From: Pseudomonas entomophila
GTDB lineage: Bacteria > Pseudomonadota > Gammaproteobacteria > Pseudomonadales > Pseudomonadaceae
Length of the DNA stretch: 64,000 bases
Assembly (NCBI RefSeq): GCF_029478665.1
Contig: NZ_JARPQB010000003.1
Coordinates: forward strand, 55,870 to 119,869
Direction of reading: 5' to 3'
Positions 1 to 8,607 of the stretch are shown here, piece by piece. The first letter of the stretch is position 1; each line of letters opens with the position of its first letter. The notes under the pieces were generated by a model. That model worked only from the letters and a program-made list of their open reading frames with translations. It searched no databases and was not told the DNA's origin. Position numbers and translations under genes: made by a program.

Positions 1-2
1 TG

Positions 3-2408
3 TCGGCCGTCAACGCGTTCAGCCAGGTAACCGGCTGGCAGGTCGGGTTCAGCGCCGACCTGGCCGAGGGCGTGGCGTCGCCGGGCGTGCAGGGCTCGCT
101 GGCGCCGGAGGCGGCGTTGCAGCGCCTGCTGCGCGGCACCGGTTTGAGCTACCGCAAGATCGGCAACGGCAATGTAGTGCTCGAACGCCAGGCGGCAGGC
201 AATGCCATCGCCCTGCAACAGGTGACGGTCAGCGCCACGCGCAGTGCCCAGGACGTCAGCCAGGTGCCGAGCACCGTCAGCGTACAGACCCGCGAACAGC
301 TGGACCGGCAGAACGTCAACGACATCAAGCAACTGGTGCGCTACGAACCGGGCGTCTCGGTCGGCGGCGTCGGCCAGCGCAGCGGCCTTAACGGCTACAA
401 CATCCGCGGTATCGATGGTGAGCGCATCCTCACCCAGGTCGATGGCGTGTCGATCCCCGACAGTTTCTTCTACGGCCCCTACGCCCAGACCCAGCGCAAC
501 TACGTCGACCCGGAGATCATCAAGCGCGTGGAGATCCTCCGTGGCCCGGCCTCGGTGCTGTACGGCAGCAACGCCATCGGTGGCGCGGTGAGCTACTTCA
601 CCCTCGACCCCGACGACATCATCAAGCCTGGCAAGGATGTCGGCGCGCGCCTGAAGACCGGCTACAGCTCCGCCGACGAAAGCTGGCTGACCTCCGCCAC
701 CGTCGCCGGTCGCCAGGGCGATTTCGACGGGTTGCTGCACCTGAGCCAGCGCAATGGCCACGAGACCGAATCCTACGGCGAACACGGGGGCACCGGCCTG
801 GACCGCAGCGAGGCCAACCCCGAGGACGTGCGCACCACCAACGTGCTGGCCAAGCTCGGCTGGAACTACGCCGACGACGCGCGCCTGGGCTTCACCTACG
901 AGCACTACAAGGATGACCGTGACCAGAACATCCTCAGCGCCGTGGGTGGCCCGTTCATTCCGGGCCGTGGCGCCTCGAACATGTACCGCATGCGCCAGGG
1001 CAACGACACCGTCACCCGCGAGCGCTTCGGCATCAACCACGAATTCGGTCTCGACAGCCTGGTCGCCGACCACGTGAAGTGGAGCCTGAACTACCAGATC
1101 GCCAAGACCGACCAGCGCACCGACGAGCTGTACTTCGCCAACGGCCGCCAGGTGTTCCGCGACCGCCAGACCACCTACAAGGACCGCCAGTGGGTCTTCG
1201 ACGGCCAACTCGACAAGGCCTTCAGCATTGGCGCCACCGAGCACCTGCTGACCTACGGCACGACCCTCAAGCATGAGAAGGTCACCGGTTCGCGCAGTGG
1301 CACCGGCACCTGCCTCAACGTGGGTGGCTCCTGCCGGGCCATCGGCCAGAACAGCCCGAGCGATGGCCAGGTGCTGGTCAGCGACTTCCCGGACCCGACC
1401 GTGAACACCTACAGCCTGTTTGCCCAGGACGAAATCCGCTGGAACAACTGGACCTTCCTGCCGGGTGCGCGCTACGACTACACCCGCATGGAACCGAAGA
1501 TGACCGCCGAGTTCCTGCGCGGTATCCAGGGCACCGGCGCGGCGCCAGGCAGCATCGACGATTCGGACAAGAAGTGGCACCGCGTCTCGCCCAAGTTCGG
1601 CGTCACCTATGCCTTCAACGACAACTACACCTGGTACGGCCAGTACGCCGAAGGCTTCCGCACCCCGACCGCCAAGGCCATGTATGGGCGCTTCGACAAC
1701 CCGACCCTGGGCTATAGCGTCGAGCCCAACCCGAACCTGGAACCGGAGAAGAGCAAGAGCTACGAGACCGGCCTGCGCGGCAACTTCGAGGCCGGTAACT
1801 TCGACGTGGCGGTGTTCTACAACAAGTACCGCGACTTCATCAACGAGGACGCCGTGCAGTCGGCCAACCTCGGTTCGACCTTCCAGGCCAACAACATCAA
1901 GCACGCCACCATCAAGGGCGCCGAGTTCAAGGGCCGCCTGAACCTCGACCACTTCGGTGCCGTGCAAGGCCTGTACACCCAGGGCTCGCTGGCCTACGCC
2001 CGTGGCCGCAACGACGACACCGGCCAGCCACTGAACAGCGTAAACCCGCTGACCGCGGTGCTGGGCCTGGGCTATGAGCAGCAGAACTACGGCGGGTTGG
2101 TCAGCTGGACCCTGGTCAAGCGCAAGGACCGTGTCGACGACACCACCTTCTTCGCCCCCGATGGCGCCAGCAAGCAGTTCCGTACCCCGGGCTACGGTGT
2201 GCTGGACCTGACCGGCTACTACAAGGTGACCGACGACATCACCGTCAACGCCGGCCTGTACAACCTGACCGACAAGAAGTACTGGCAGTGGGATGACGTG
2301 CGTGGCTACGACGCGCTGGGTGAAGCGGGCGTGACCCAACCGGCCAACCTCGATCGCCTGACCATGCCGGGGCGTAACTTCGCCATCAACCTGGTGTGGG
2401 ATATCTGA
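3..2408 (+). CDS. hasR: TonB-dependent haem/haemoprotein receptor with STN domain (5' end outside window)
   Basis: Outer-membrane beta-barrel receptor that takes up haem or a haem-carrier protein using TonB energy. The reading frame is open from base 3, so the true start and signal peptide lie upstream of the window. The first ~60 visible residues (SAVNAFSQVTGWQVGFS..., then LQRLLRGTGL) are the end of an STN/secretin domain, as in receptors that signal to an anti-sigma factor. Next come a plug with TonB-box-like 'LQQVTVSAT', the plug core 'VEILRGPASVLYGSNAIGGAV', and a 22-strand-type barrel ending in the aromatic '...INLVWDI'. FRTP followed by NPNLEPEKS matches the FRAP/NPNL boxes of haem receptors. 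A haem oxygenase follows at 2700, supporting haem as substrate. The choice of HasR over another haem receptor rests on the STN domain and on remembered P. putida gene order, and is inference. Confidence 0.85.
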   Translation, partial: SAVNAFSQVTGWQVGFSADLAEGVASPGVQGSLAPEAALQRLLRGTGLSYRKIGNGNVVLERQAAGNAIALQQVTVSATRSAQDVSQVPSTVSVQTREQLDRQNVNDIKQLVRYEPGVSVGGVGQRSGLNGYNIRGIDGERILTQVDGVSIPDSFFYGPYAQTQRNYVDPEIIKRVEILRGPASVLYGSNAIGGAVSYFTLDPDDIIKPGKDVGARLKTGYSSADESWLTSATVAGRQGDFDGLLHLSQRNGHETESYGEHGGTGLDRSEANPEDVRTTNVLAKLGWNYADDARLGFTYEHYKDDRDQNILSAVGGPFIPGRGASNMYRMRQGNDTVTRERFGINHEFGLDSLVADHVKWSLNYQIAKTDQRTDELYFANGRQVFRDRQTTYKDRQWVFDGQLDKAFSIGATEHLLTYGTTLKHEKVTGSRSGTGTCLNVGGSCRAIGQNSPSDGQVLVSDFPDPTVNTYSLFAQDEIRWNNWTFLPGARYDYTRMEPKMTAEFLRGIQGTGAAPGSIDDSDKKWHRVSPKFGVTYAFNDNYTWYGQYAEGFRTPTAKAMYGRFDNPTLGYSVEPNPNLEPEKSKSYETGLRGNFEAGNFDVAVFYNKYRDFINEDAVQSANLGSTFQANNIKHATIKGAEFKGRLNLDHFGAVQGLYTQGSLAYARGRNDDTGQPLNSVNPLTAVLGLGYEQQNYGGLVSWTLVKRKDRVDDTTFFAPDGASKQFRTPGYGVLDLTGYYKVTDDITVNAGLYNLTDKKYWQWDDVRGYDALGEAGVTQPANLDRLTMPGRNFAINLVWDI

Positions 2409-2476
2409 TCGGCTGAAATCGGCAACTGCATCGCGGGACAACCCCGCTCCTCAACGTGGCTGCGCTCAGCGTCATT

Positions 2477-2561
2477 TGTAGGAGCGGCTTCAGCCGCGAT
2501 GCAGCCACCTCGGTGTGTGACACCCGCTTTGCGGGTGATCGCGGCTGAAGCCGCTCCTACA
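2477..2561. repeat. REP inverted pair (class TGTAGGAGCGGCTTCAGCC)
   Basis: Two REP units face each other: TGTAGGAGCGGCTTCAGCCG at the left and GCGGCTGAAGCCGCTCCTACA at the right. A small internal hairpin (CACCCGC..GCGGGTG) lies between them. It sits in the gap between the receptor gene and the haem oxygenase, where it can fold as a long hairpin. Confidence 0.9.
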
Positions 2562-2604
2562 CAGACCGCACCCAATCAATGCGCGACACCCTGACGTCGA
2601 TTCA

Positions 2605-2619
2605 TGAGAATGATTTCAC
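2605..2619 (+). promoter_or_regulatory. weak Fur-box-like site upstream of haem oxygenase
   Basis: TGAGAATGATTTCAC matches the 7-1-7 Fur consensus TGATAATNATTATCA in the first half (6 of 7) but poorly in the second half. Iron-repressed control of haem oxygenase is usual in pseudomonads, so the position about 80 bp before the start codon is sensible. The match alone is weak. Confidence 0.3.
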
Positions 2620-2699
2620 TTCGCAGGTGAGGTTTTTTTACTGTCCCGCGTCTTCTGTTTCGTCTTGTCACTAGACGCCCCATTTTCCAAGGATGCCCC

Positions 2700-3305
2700 A
2701 TGAACGCCCCTTCCTCCGAGCGCGCCGCCCTGCGCTCCCAGCGCCTCAACCAGATCACCCACGCCCCGCACACCGAGCTGGACGCCCTGGTCAAGTCGCA
2801 CAAGCCGTTCGACACCCGCGAGAGCTTCGCCCGCTTCGTGGTCGCCCAGTACCTGTTCCAATCTGAATTGCAGGCGCTGTACAACGACCCGCAACTGATC
2901 GCCATCGTCCCCGACCTGGCCGAACGTTGCCGCGCCGAACAAGCGCGCCTGGACCTGGCCGACCTCGACACCGAAGTCCCCGCCCCGGTCGCCGGTGCCC
3001 TGCAGTCGCCAAGCCTGGGTGAAGCCATGGGCTGGATCTTCGTCTCCGAAGGCTCCAAACTGGGCGCCGCGTTCCTGATCAAGCGTGCCGTGGCCCTCGA
3101 GCTGTCCGACAGCTTCGGTGCCCGTCACCTGGGCGAACCGGCCGGTGGCCGCGCCGAAGGCTGGAAGCAGTTCACCCGCATTCTCGACGGCCTGGCGCTG
3201 TCGGCTGAAGAGGAAGCCGCCGCCGAGCGTGGCGCGGTCGCCGCCTTCGAGCGCTTCACCGAACTGCTCAAGCACGCCTACGCCGCCGACGCTGCACTGG
3301 CCTGA
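2700..3305 (+). CDS. hemO: biliverdin-producing haem oxygenase
   Basis: Soluble cytoplasmic enzyme of 201 residues that opens haem to biliverdin, CO and Fe2+, releasing iron from imported haem. The all-helical HO-like fold is recognisable. The N-terminal 'QITHAPHTELDALVKSHKPFDTRESFARFVVAQYLFQ' contains the likely proximal haem ligand (His24 or His21). The distal helix is 'GEAMGWIFVSEGSKLGAAFL', whose Gly-rich kink is typical of bacterial HemO/PigA. The ATG at 2700 directly follows 'AAGGATGCCCC', which gives a good ribosome site. It follows the haem receptor gene after a REP-containing gap of 291 bp, so it may be transcribed separately; a weak Fur-like site lies upstream. A second haem-degrading family member (HugZ type) is at 47002. 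Confidence 0.88.
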   Translation: MNAPSSERAALRSQRLNQITHAPHTELDALVKSHKPFDTRESFARFVVAQYLFQSELQALYNDPQLIAIVPDLAERCRAEQARLDLADLDTEVPAPVAGALQSPSLGEAMGWIFVSEGSKLGAAFLIKRAVALELSDSFGARHLGEPAGGRAEGWKQFTRILDGLALSAEEEAAAERGAVAAFERFTELLKHAYAADAALA

Positions 3306-3317
3306 CACGCTTTACCC

Positions 3318-3335
3318 GGCCGCCCTCGGGCGGCC
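3318..3335. terminator. GC-rich hairpin after hemO
   Basis: GGCCGCC-CTCG-GGCGGCC is a perfect 7-bp stem directly after the hemO stop codon. No T-run follows, so it could be an attenuating or mRNA-stabilising stem rather than a full terminator. Confidence 0.4.
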
Positions 3336-3354
3336 ACACCGTTGCCGTGAGACC

Positions 3355-3816
3355 ATGACCCGAATCGCCCGCTCGAAACTGTCCCGCCTGCTGTATGCGA
3401 TCCTGGCCTATGTCAGCCTGGGGATCGGCCTGGTCGCGATCGTCATCCCCGGCCTGCCCACCACCGAGTTCATCCTCCTCGCCGCCTGGGCCGCCACCCG
3501 CAGCTCGCCACGACTATCAGCATGGCTGGAGAACCACCGTCTGTTCGGCCCGATCCTCTACAACTGGCGCAACGGCAAAGTGATCCAGCGCCGGGCGAAA
3601 GTCAGCGCCACCGTCAGCATGTTGCTGTGCGCGGGGCTGATGCTGACCTTCCTCGACCACCGCTGGCCAGTGTTCCTCGCCATCGGCGGCATGACCCTTG
3701 GCAACCTGTGGATCTGGTCACGCCCCGAGCGCCGGAGTCGTCCGACGATCACGACCCGCATGTCGAGCACACACCCTGGGGTGAAGCGAGATGGATCAGG
3801 GGGCCTCTTGAAGTAG
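3355..3816 (+). CDS. DUF454 (YbaN-like) inner-membrane protein
   Basis: 153-residue small membrane protein. Three or four hydrophobic segments are visible (about residues 12-32 'LLYAILAYVSLGIGLVAIVIPGLPTTEF' and 85-125). The signature 'LGIVIPGLPTTEFILLAAWAATRSSPRL..WLENHRLFGPILYNWR' is typical of DUF454/YbaN. Its function is unknown in the family. The gene follows hemO by 49 bp with a hairpin between, so co-transcription is possible; DUF454 genes are often linked to haem or iron genes. The tail after 'WIWSRPERR' (about 25 polar residues) is longer than usual and may be an extension created by sequence drift before the REP element. Confidence 0.75.
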   Translation: MTRIARSKLSRLLYAILAYVSLGIGLVAIVIPGLPTTEFILLAAWAATRSSPRLSAWLENHRLFGPILYNWRNGKVIQRRAKVSATVSMLLCAGLMLTFLDHRWPVFLAIGGMTLGNLWIWSRPERRSRPTITTRMSSTHPGVKRDGSGGLLK

Positions 3817-3890
3817 GAGAAGCACAGCTGAGCGGGTCCCTGGGCGCCTGCGAGCTCGGCTCTTCCAACGCCCGCTGGTGACGCTTTTCG

Positions 3891-3977
3891 TAGGAGCCAG
3901 CCTTGCTGGCGAATGCAAGGCGCAGCCTTGCCTGATACACCGAGGTGTACCGTTCGCCAGCAAGGCTGGCTCCTACA
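3891..3977. repeat. REP inverted pair (class TAGGAGCCAGCCTTGCTGG) overlapping the arcD stop codon
   Basis: TAGGAGCCAGCCTTGCTGGCGAA and its inverse TTCGCCAGCAAGGCTGGCTCCTACA flank about 40 bp with further small inverted repeats (GCAAGGCGCAGCCTTGC; TACACCGAGGTGTA). The right arm contains the TAG stop codon (bases 3973-3975 on the minus strand) of the neighbouring arcD gene. Confidence 0.9.
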
Positions 3978-5400
3978 GGGTCAGCAATCCGGAATAGAGT
4001 GCGTACGCGGCCAATCCCGCACCGGCGAGCACCGCCGCGAAAATCAGCTTCTCCCAGGCCGTGAACAACACCTGCCCCTGCTCGCGCTTGGCATGGGCGA
4101 ACAGGATCACCCCCGGCGCATACAGCAACGCCGACAACAGCACGTACTTGAGCCCGCCGGCATACAGCAGCCAGACCGCATACAGCAACGCGACCGCCGC
4201 CACCAGCAGGTCCTTGCGCCGCAGCCCGGCCTGCCCCTCGTAGCTCTCTCCCCGCAGCGCCAGCAACACCGCGTAGGCCGCCGACCAGAAGTACGGCACC
4301 AGGATCATCGACGACGCCAGGTAGATCAGGCTGGTGTAGGTGCCCGCCGAGAACAGGGTGATCAGCAGGAAGCCCTGGATCATCACATTGGTCAGCCACA
4401 GGGCATTGGCCGGCACATGGTTTTTGTTCTCCCGCGCCAGGAAGCGCGGCATGGTCTTGTCGCGGGCGGTGGCGAACAGGATCTCGGCACACAACAGCGC
4501 CCAGGACAGCAAGGCCCCCAGCAGCGAAACCGCCAACCCGATGCTGATCAGCAGCGCGCCCCAGGGCCCGACGATATGCTCCAGCACCGAAGCCAGCGAG
4601 GGGTTCTGCAACCCCGCCAACTCAGGCTGGGTCATCACCCCCAGCGACAGCACGTTGACCAGCACCAGCAACGCCAGCACCCCGAGAAAGCCCACCACCG
4701 TCGCCTTGCCCACGTCCGAGCGATGCAACGCTCGCCCGGAATAGACACTGGCGCCCTCGATGCCGATGAACACGAACACCGTCACCAGCATCATGTTGCG
4801 CACCTGCTCGAGCACGTTGCCGAACTTGGGGTTGCTCAGCCCCCAGATGTCGCGGGTGAAAATGTCGGCGCGAAAGGCGAAGGCGGCGATGACGATGAAC
4901 ATCAGCAACGGCACCACCTTGGCCACGGTGGTCACCTGGTTGATGAACGCCGCCTCCTTGATACCGCGCAGCACCAGGAAATGCACCGCCCACAGCAGCA
5001 ACGAGGCACAACCGATGGCCACCGGCGTGTTGCCTTCGCCGAACACCGGGAAATAGAAGCCCAGGGTGCTGAACAGCAGCACGAAGTAGCCGACGTTGCC
5101 CAGCCAGGCGCTGATCCAGTAGCCCCAGGCCGAAGAGAAGCCCATGTAGTCGCCAAAACCGGCCTTGGCGTAGGCATACACCCCGGAATCCAGCTCCGGC
5201 TTGCGGTTGGCCAGGGTCTGGAACACGAACGCCAGGGCCAGCATGCCCACCGCGGTGATGCTCCAGCCGATCAGCACGGCCCCGACATCGGCACGCGCCG
5301 CCATGTTCTGCGGCAACGAGAAGATCCCGCCGCCAATCATCGAGCCGACCACCAGCGCGATGAGCGCGCCAAGGCGCAATTTCTGTCCTGGTTCGCTCAT
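3973..5400 (-). CDS. arcD: arginine/ornithine antiporter, APA family (copy 1)
   Basis: 475-residue inner-membrane exchanger of the basic amino acid/polyamine APA family, with about 12-13 membrane segments. It swaps external arginine for ornithine made by the deiminase pathway. The first helix carries '[26 protein letters not shown]', the APA substrate-binding G-S-M-I-G-G-G-I-F motif. It is divergent from a second full-length copy at 5826 that is closely similar along its whole length and identical in size. The intervening 425 bp hold shared control sequences. It ends '..SGLLTL' followed by TAG, and that stop codon lies inside the REP element. Whether copy 1 transports the same substrates as copy 2 cannot be told from sequence. 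Confidence 0.88.
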   Translation of the reverse strand: MSEPGQKLRLGALIALVVGSMIGGGIFSLPQNMAARADVGAVLIGWSITAVGMLALAFVFQTLANRKPELDSGVYAYAKAGFGDYMGFSSAWGYWISAWLGNVGYFVLLFSTLGFYFPVFGEGNTPVAIGCASLLLWAVHFLVLRGIKEAAFINQVTTVAKVVPLLMFIVIAAFAFRADIFTRDIWGLSNPKFGNVLEQVRNMMLVTVFVFIGIEGASVYSGRALHRSDVGKATVVGFLGVLALLVLVNVLSLGVMTQPELAGLQNPSLASVLEHIVGPWGALLISIGLAVSLLGALLSWALLCAEILFATARDKTMPRFLARENKNHVPANALWLTNVMIQGFLLITLFSAGTYTSLIYLASSMILVPYFWSAAYAVLLALRGESYEGQAGLRRKDLLVAAVALLYAVWLLYAGGLKYVLLSALLYAPGVILFAHAKREQGQVLFTAWEKLIFAAVLAGAGLAAYALYSGLLTL

Positions 5401-5453
5401 GGGGTTCCTCGTGCGCGGGCGCGCGTAAACGTGTTTGCCAACATTATCGTTAC

Positions 5454-5467
5454 AAGATTTTTATCAA
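5454..5467 (-). promoter_or_regulatory. possible ANR/FNR box for the minus-strand arcD
   Basis: On the minus strand TTGAT-AAAA-ATCTT matches the ANR/FNR consensus TTGAT-N4-ATCAA in 8 of 10 positions. It lies 54 bp before the minus-strand arcD start. A possible -10 (GATAAT, minus strand 5448-5443) lies too close for the usual -41.5 geometry, so the functional assignment is tentative. Confidence 0.3.
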
Positions 5468-5750
5468 ATCGAGCCATTAAACCTATAGCACTCATAACCG
5501 GAATGTCTATGGCATCCCCCTCATAAAAATCACTGTTGTCGAATACTTCACGAGCCGTCTAAACCTGTCGCTATTTACTGTGAAAAATTTGCGAAAACCC
5601 TAAAACGGTCTAACTTCACAGTTCGCAGGCGAAACGGAGCGTTTGCTCTAGAAGGACACGGAGGTGCCAGCGCACAAGGCCTGCGCCAGAGCTGTCGGCA
5701 TCCTCCAGGAGGCGCATGAAGGATTTTTCTGATCTTCATGCGGGCATGAA

Positions 5751-5799
5751 CTGATCTAAGTCAGCGAATGATCCAGGCGTCAGATTTATTCTGAGGTCA
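5751..5799 (+). promoter_or_regulatory. ANR-type box and promoter of arcDABC
   Basis: CTGAT-CTAA-GTCAG at 5751-5764 matches the ANR/FNR consensus TTGAT-N4-ATCAA at 7 of 10 positions (mismatches at the first base of the left half and the first and last bases of the right half), and is nearly a perfect palindrome. A -10-like TATTCT lies at 5787-5792, putting the start site near 5799. The box centre is then at -41.5, the class II position used by ANR in the P. aeruginosa arc operon. No good -35 is seen, as expected for an activator-dependent promoter. The exact start site is inferred. Confidence 0.55.
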
Positions 5800-5825
5800 A
5801 CTTTCTCCTGGTATGGAGTCGTTAA

Positions 5826-7253
5826 ATGTCTGATTCTCCCGGAAAACTAAAACTCGGTGCACTTGTTGCACTTGTCGTCGGCTCGATGATCGGTGGCGGG
5901 ATCTTCTCGTTACCACAGAACATGGCCGCCAGCGCTGGCGTTGGGGCCGTGCTGATCGGTTGGGCCATCACCGCGGTGGGCATGCTCACCCTCGCCTTCG
6001 TCTTCCAGACCCTCGCCAACCGCAAGCCTGACCTCGACGGCGGGGTGTACGCCTATGCCAAGGCCGGCTTCGGCGACTACATGGGTTTCTCTTCCGCCTG
6101 GGGCTACTGGATCAGCGCCTGGCTGGGCAACGTCGGCTACTTCGTGCTGCTGTTCAGCACCCTGGGGTACTTCTTCCCGGTGTTCGGTGAAGGCAACACC
6201 CCGGCGGCGGTGATCGGCGCCTCGGTCCTGCTGTGGGCAGTGCACTTCCTGGTGCTGCGCGGCATCAAGGAAGCCGCCTTCATCAACCTGGTCACCACCG
6301 TGGCCAAGGTCGTGCCGCTGGCGCTGTTCGCCCTGATCTGCCTGTTCGCCTTCAAGCTCGATGTGTTCACCGCCGACATCTGGGCGCTGGGCACACCTGA
6401 GCTGGGCAGCGTGATGAACCAGGTGCGCAACATGATGCTGGTCACCGTGTGGGTGTTCATCGGCATCGAGGGCGCGAGCATCTTCTCCTCCCGTGCGGAA
6501 AAACGCTCCGACGTCGGCAAGGCCACGGTCATTGGCTTCGTCACCGTGCTGCTGTTCCTGGTGCTGGTCAACGTGCTGTCGCTGGGCGTGATGACCCAGC
6601 CGGAACTGGCCAAGCTGCAGAACCCGTCGATGGCCGCCGTGCTTGAACATGTGGTCGGCCACTGGGGTGCGGTGCTGATCAGCGTCGGCCTGATCATTTC
6701 GCTGCTGGGCGCCCTGCTGTCGTGGGTGCTGCTGTGCGCCGAGATCATGTTCGCCGCCGCCAAGGACCACACCATGCCGGAGTTCCTGCGCCGCGAGAAC
6801 GCCAACCATGTGCCGGCCAACGCCCTGTGGCTGACCAACGCCATGGTGCAGATCTTCCTGGTCATCACCCTGTTCTCCAACAGCACCTACCTGTCGCTGA
6901 TCTACCTCGCCACCTCGATGATCCTGGTGCCCTACCTGTGGTCGGCGGCCTATGCCTTCCTGCTGGCCTGGCGCAGCGAGACCTATGAACAGGCCCTGGC
7001 CGAACGCAAGAAAGACCTGATCATCGGCGGCATCGCCCTGGTCTACGCGATCTGGCTGCTGTACGCCGGCGGCGTGAAATACCTGCTGCTCTCGGCCCTG
7101 CTCTATGCCCCTGGCGCGATCCTGTTCGCCAAGGCCAAGCGCGAGGTCGGCCAACCGATCTTCACCAACGTGGAAAAACTGATCTTCGCCGCCGTGGTCG
7201 CGGGCGCCCTGGTGGCGGCCTACGGCCTGTATGACGGCTTCCTGACGCTCTGA
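5826..7253 (+). CDS. arcD: arginine/ornithine antiporter ArcD (copy 2, first gene of arc operon)
   Basis: 475-residue APA-family antiporter, the transport step of the arginine deiminase pathway: arginine in, ornithine out, with no net energy cost. It shows the same '[26 protein letters not shown]' first helix as copy 1, '[34 protein letters not shown]' in helices 2-3, and '[11 protein letters not shown]' in the helix-6 region, all diagnostic of ArcD. It heads the cluster arcD-arcA-arcB-arcC (31 bp to arcA). The ANR-type box 70 bp upstream suggests oxygen-limitation control. It is probably the true pathway antiporter because it is co-directional with arcA-C. Confidence 0.93.
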   Translation: MSDSPGKLKLGALVALVVGSMIGGGIFSLPQNMAASAGVGAVLIGWAITAVGMLTLAFVFQTLANRKPDLDGGVYAYAKAGFGDYMGFSSAWGYWISAWLGNVGYFVLLFSTLGYFFPVFGEGNTPAAVIGASVLLWAVHFLVLRGIKEAAFINLVTTVAKVVPLALFALICLFAFKLDVFTADIWALGTPELGSVMNQVRNMMLVTVWVFIGIEGASIFSSRAEKRSDVGKATVIGFVTVLLFLVLVNVLSLGVMTQPELAKLQNPSMAAVLEHVVGHWGAVLISVGLIISLLGALLSWVLLCAEIMFAAAKDHTMPEFLRRENANHVPANALWLTNAMVQIFLVITLFSNSTYLSLIYLATSMILVPYLWSAAYAFLLAWRSETYEQALAERKKDLIIGGIALVYAIWLLYAGGVKYLLLSALLYAPGAILFAKAKREVGQPIFTNVEKLIFAAVVAGALVAAYGLYDGFLTL

Positions 7254-7284
7254 ACCACGACTTCGCTTTACAGGAGGATTCACC

Positions 7285-8538
7285 ATGTCCACTGAGAAAC
7301 AGCAATACGGCGTTCATTCCGAAGCCGGCAAACTGCGCAAAGTGATGGTCTGCAGCCCGGGCCTGGCGCACAAGCGCCTGACCCCGAGCAACTGCGACGA
7401 ACTGCTATTCGACGACGTGATCTGGGTCGACCAGGCCAAACGAGACCACTTCGACTTCGTCACCAAGATGCGCGAGCGCGGCGTCGACGTGCTGGAAATG
7501 CACAACCTGCTGACCGACATCGTCCAGCAACCCGAAGCGCTGAAGTGGATTCTCGACCGCAAGATCACCTCCGACACCGTCGGCGTCGGCCTCACCAACG
7601 AAGTGCGCAGCTGGCTCGAAAGCCTGGAGCCACGCAAGCTGGCCGAGTTCCTGATCGGCGGCGTGGCCGGTGACGACCTGCCCGACAGCGAAGGCGCCAG
7701 CGTGATCAAGATGTACCGCGACTACCTGGGCCACTCCAGCTTCCTGCTCGACCCGCTGCCCAACACCCAGTTCACCCGCGACACCACCTGCTGGATCTAC
7801 GGCGGCGTCACGCTCAACCCGATGTACTGGCCGGCGCGACGCCAGGAAACCCTGCTGACCACCGCCATCTACAAATTCCACAAGGAATTCACCGGCGCCG
7901 ACTTCCAGGTCTGGTACGGCGACCCCGACAAGGACCATGGCAAGGCCACCCTCGAGGGCGGCGACGTGATGCCGATCGGTAAAGGCATCGTGCTGATCGG
8001 CATGGGTGAGCGCACCTCGCGCCAGGCCATCGGCCAACTGGCGCAGAACCTGTTCGCCAAGGGCGCGGTGGAGAAAGTCATCGTCGCCGGCCTGCCGAAG
8101 TCCCGCGCCGCGATGCACCTGGACACCGTGTTCAGCTTCTGCGACCGCGACCTGGTCACGGTCTTCCCGGAAGTGGTGAAAGAGATCGTGCCGTTCATCA
8201 TCCGCCCGGACGAAAGCAAGCCTTACGGCTTGGACGTGCGCCGCGAGAACAAGTCGTTCATCGAGGTGGTCGGCGAACAGTTGGGGGTCAAGCTGCGCGT
8301 GGTCGAGACCGGCGGCAACAGCTTCGCCGCCGAGCGCGAACAATGGGATGACGGCAACAACGTGGTGGCAGTCGAGCCCGGCGTGGTCATCGGCTACGAC
8401 CGCAACACCTACACCAACACCCTGCTGCGCAAGGCCGGGATCGAGGTCATCACCATCAGCGCCGGCGAACTGGGCCGGGGCCGCGGCGGCGGCCACTGCA
8501 TGACCTGCCCGATCGTCCGCGACCCTATCGATTACTAA
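7285..8538 (+). CDS. arcA: arginine deiminase
   Basis: 417-residue cytoplasmic enzyme hydrolysing L-arginine to citrulline and ammonia. Guanidino-modifying enzyme fold. It shows '[16 protein letters not shown]' (substrate-binding FTRD), '[12 protein letters not shown]' and '[12 protein letters not shown]' (catalytic Glu/His region), and the nucleophile Cys405 in the C-terminal '[14 protein letters not shown]'. Its length equals the P. aeruginosa enzyme within one residue. The start is supported by AGGAGG 8 bases upstream. Second gene of the arc operon. Confidence 0.97.
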   Translation: MSTEKQQYGVHSEAGKLRKVMVCSPGLAHKRLTPSNCDELLFDDVIWVDQAKRDHFDFVTKMRERGVDVLEMHNLLTDIVQQPEALKWILDRKITSDTVGVGLTNEVRSWLESLEPRKLAEFLIGGVAGDDLPDSEGASVIKMYRDYLGHSSFLLDPLPNTQFTRDTTCWIYGGVTLNPMYWPARRQETLLTTAIYKFHKEFTGADFQVWYGDPDKDHGKATLEGGDVMPIGKGIVLIGMGERTSRQAIGQLAQNLFAKGAVEKVIVAGLPKSRAAMHLDTVFSFCDRDLVTVFPEVVKEIVPFIIRPDESKPYGLDVRRENKSFIEVVGEQLGVKLRVVETGGNSFAAEREQWDDGNNVVAVEPGVVIGYDRNTYTNTLLRKAGIEVITISAGELGRGRGGGHCMTCPIVRDPIDY

Positions 8539-8549
8539 CGCCCATCGCA

Positions 8550-8579
8550 CCCGGCCGCCCCCACAAAGCAGCGGCCGGG
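8550..8579. other. intercistronic hairpin arcA-arcB
   Basis: CCCGGCCGC and GCGGCCGGG form a 9-bp GC stem with a 12-base loop in the 69-bp gap between arcA and arcB. No T-run follows, so it more likely protects or processes the arc mRNA than ends it. A role in differential stability of arc transcripts is inference. Confidence 0.5.
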
Positions 8580-8607
8580 CACCTCACCGAATCCAAGGAG
8601 AACCGTC

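Noticed and set aside
3913..5526. 537-residue Gln/His/Arg-rich frame opposite arcD
   Set aside because: Composition (runs of Gln, His, Arg) is that of reverse-strand GC-rich DNA; it begins within a REP.
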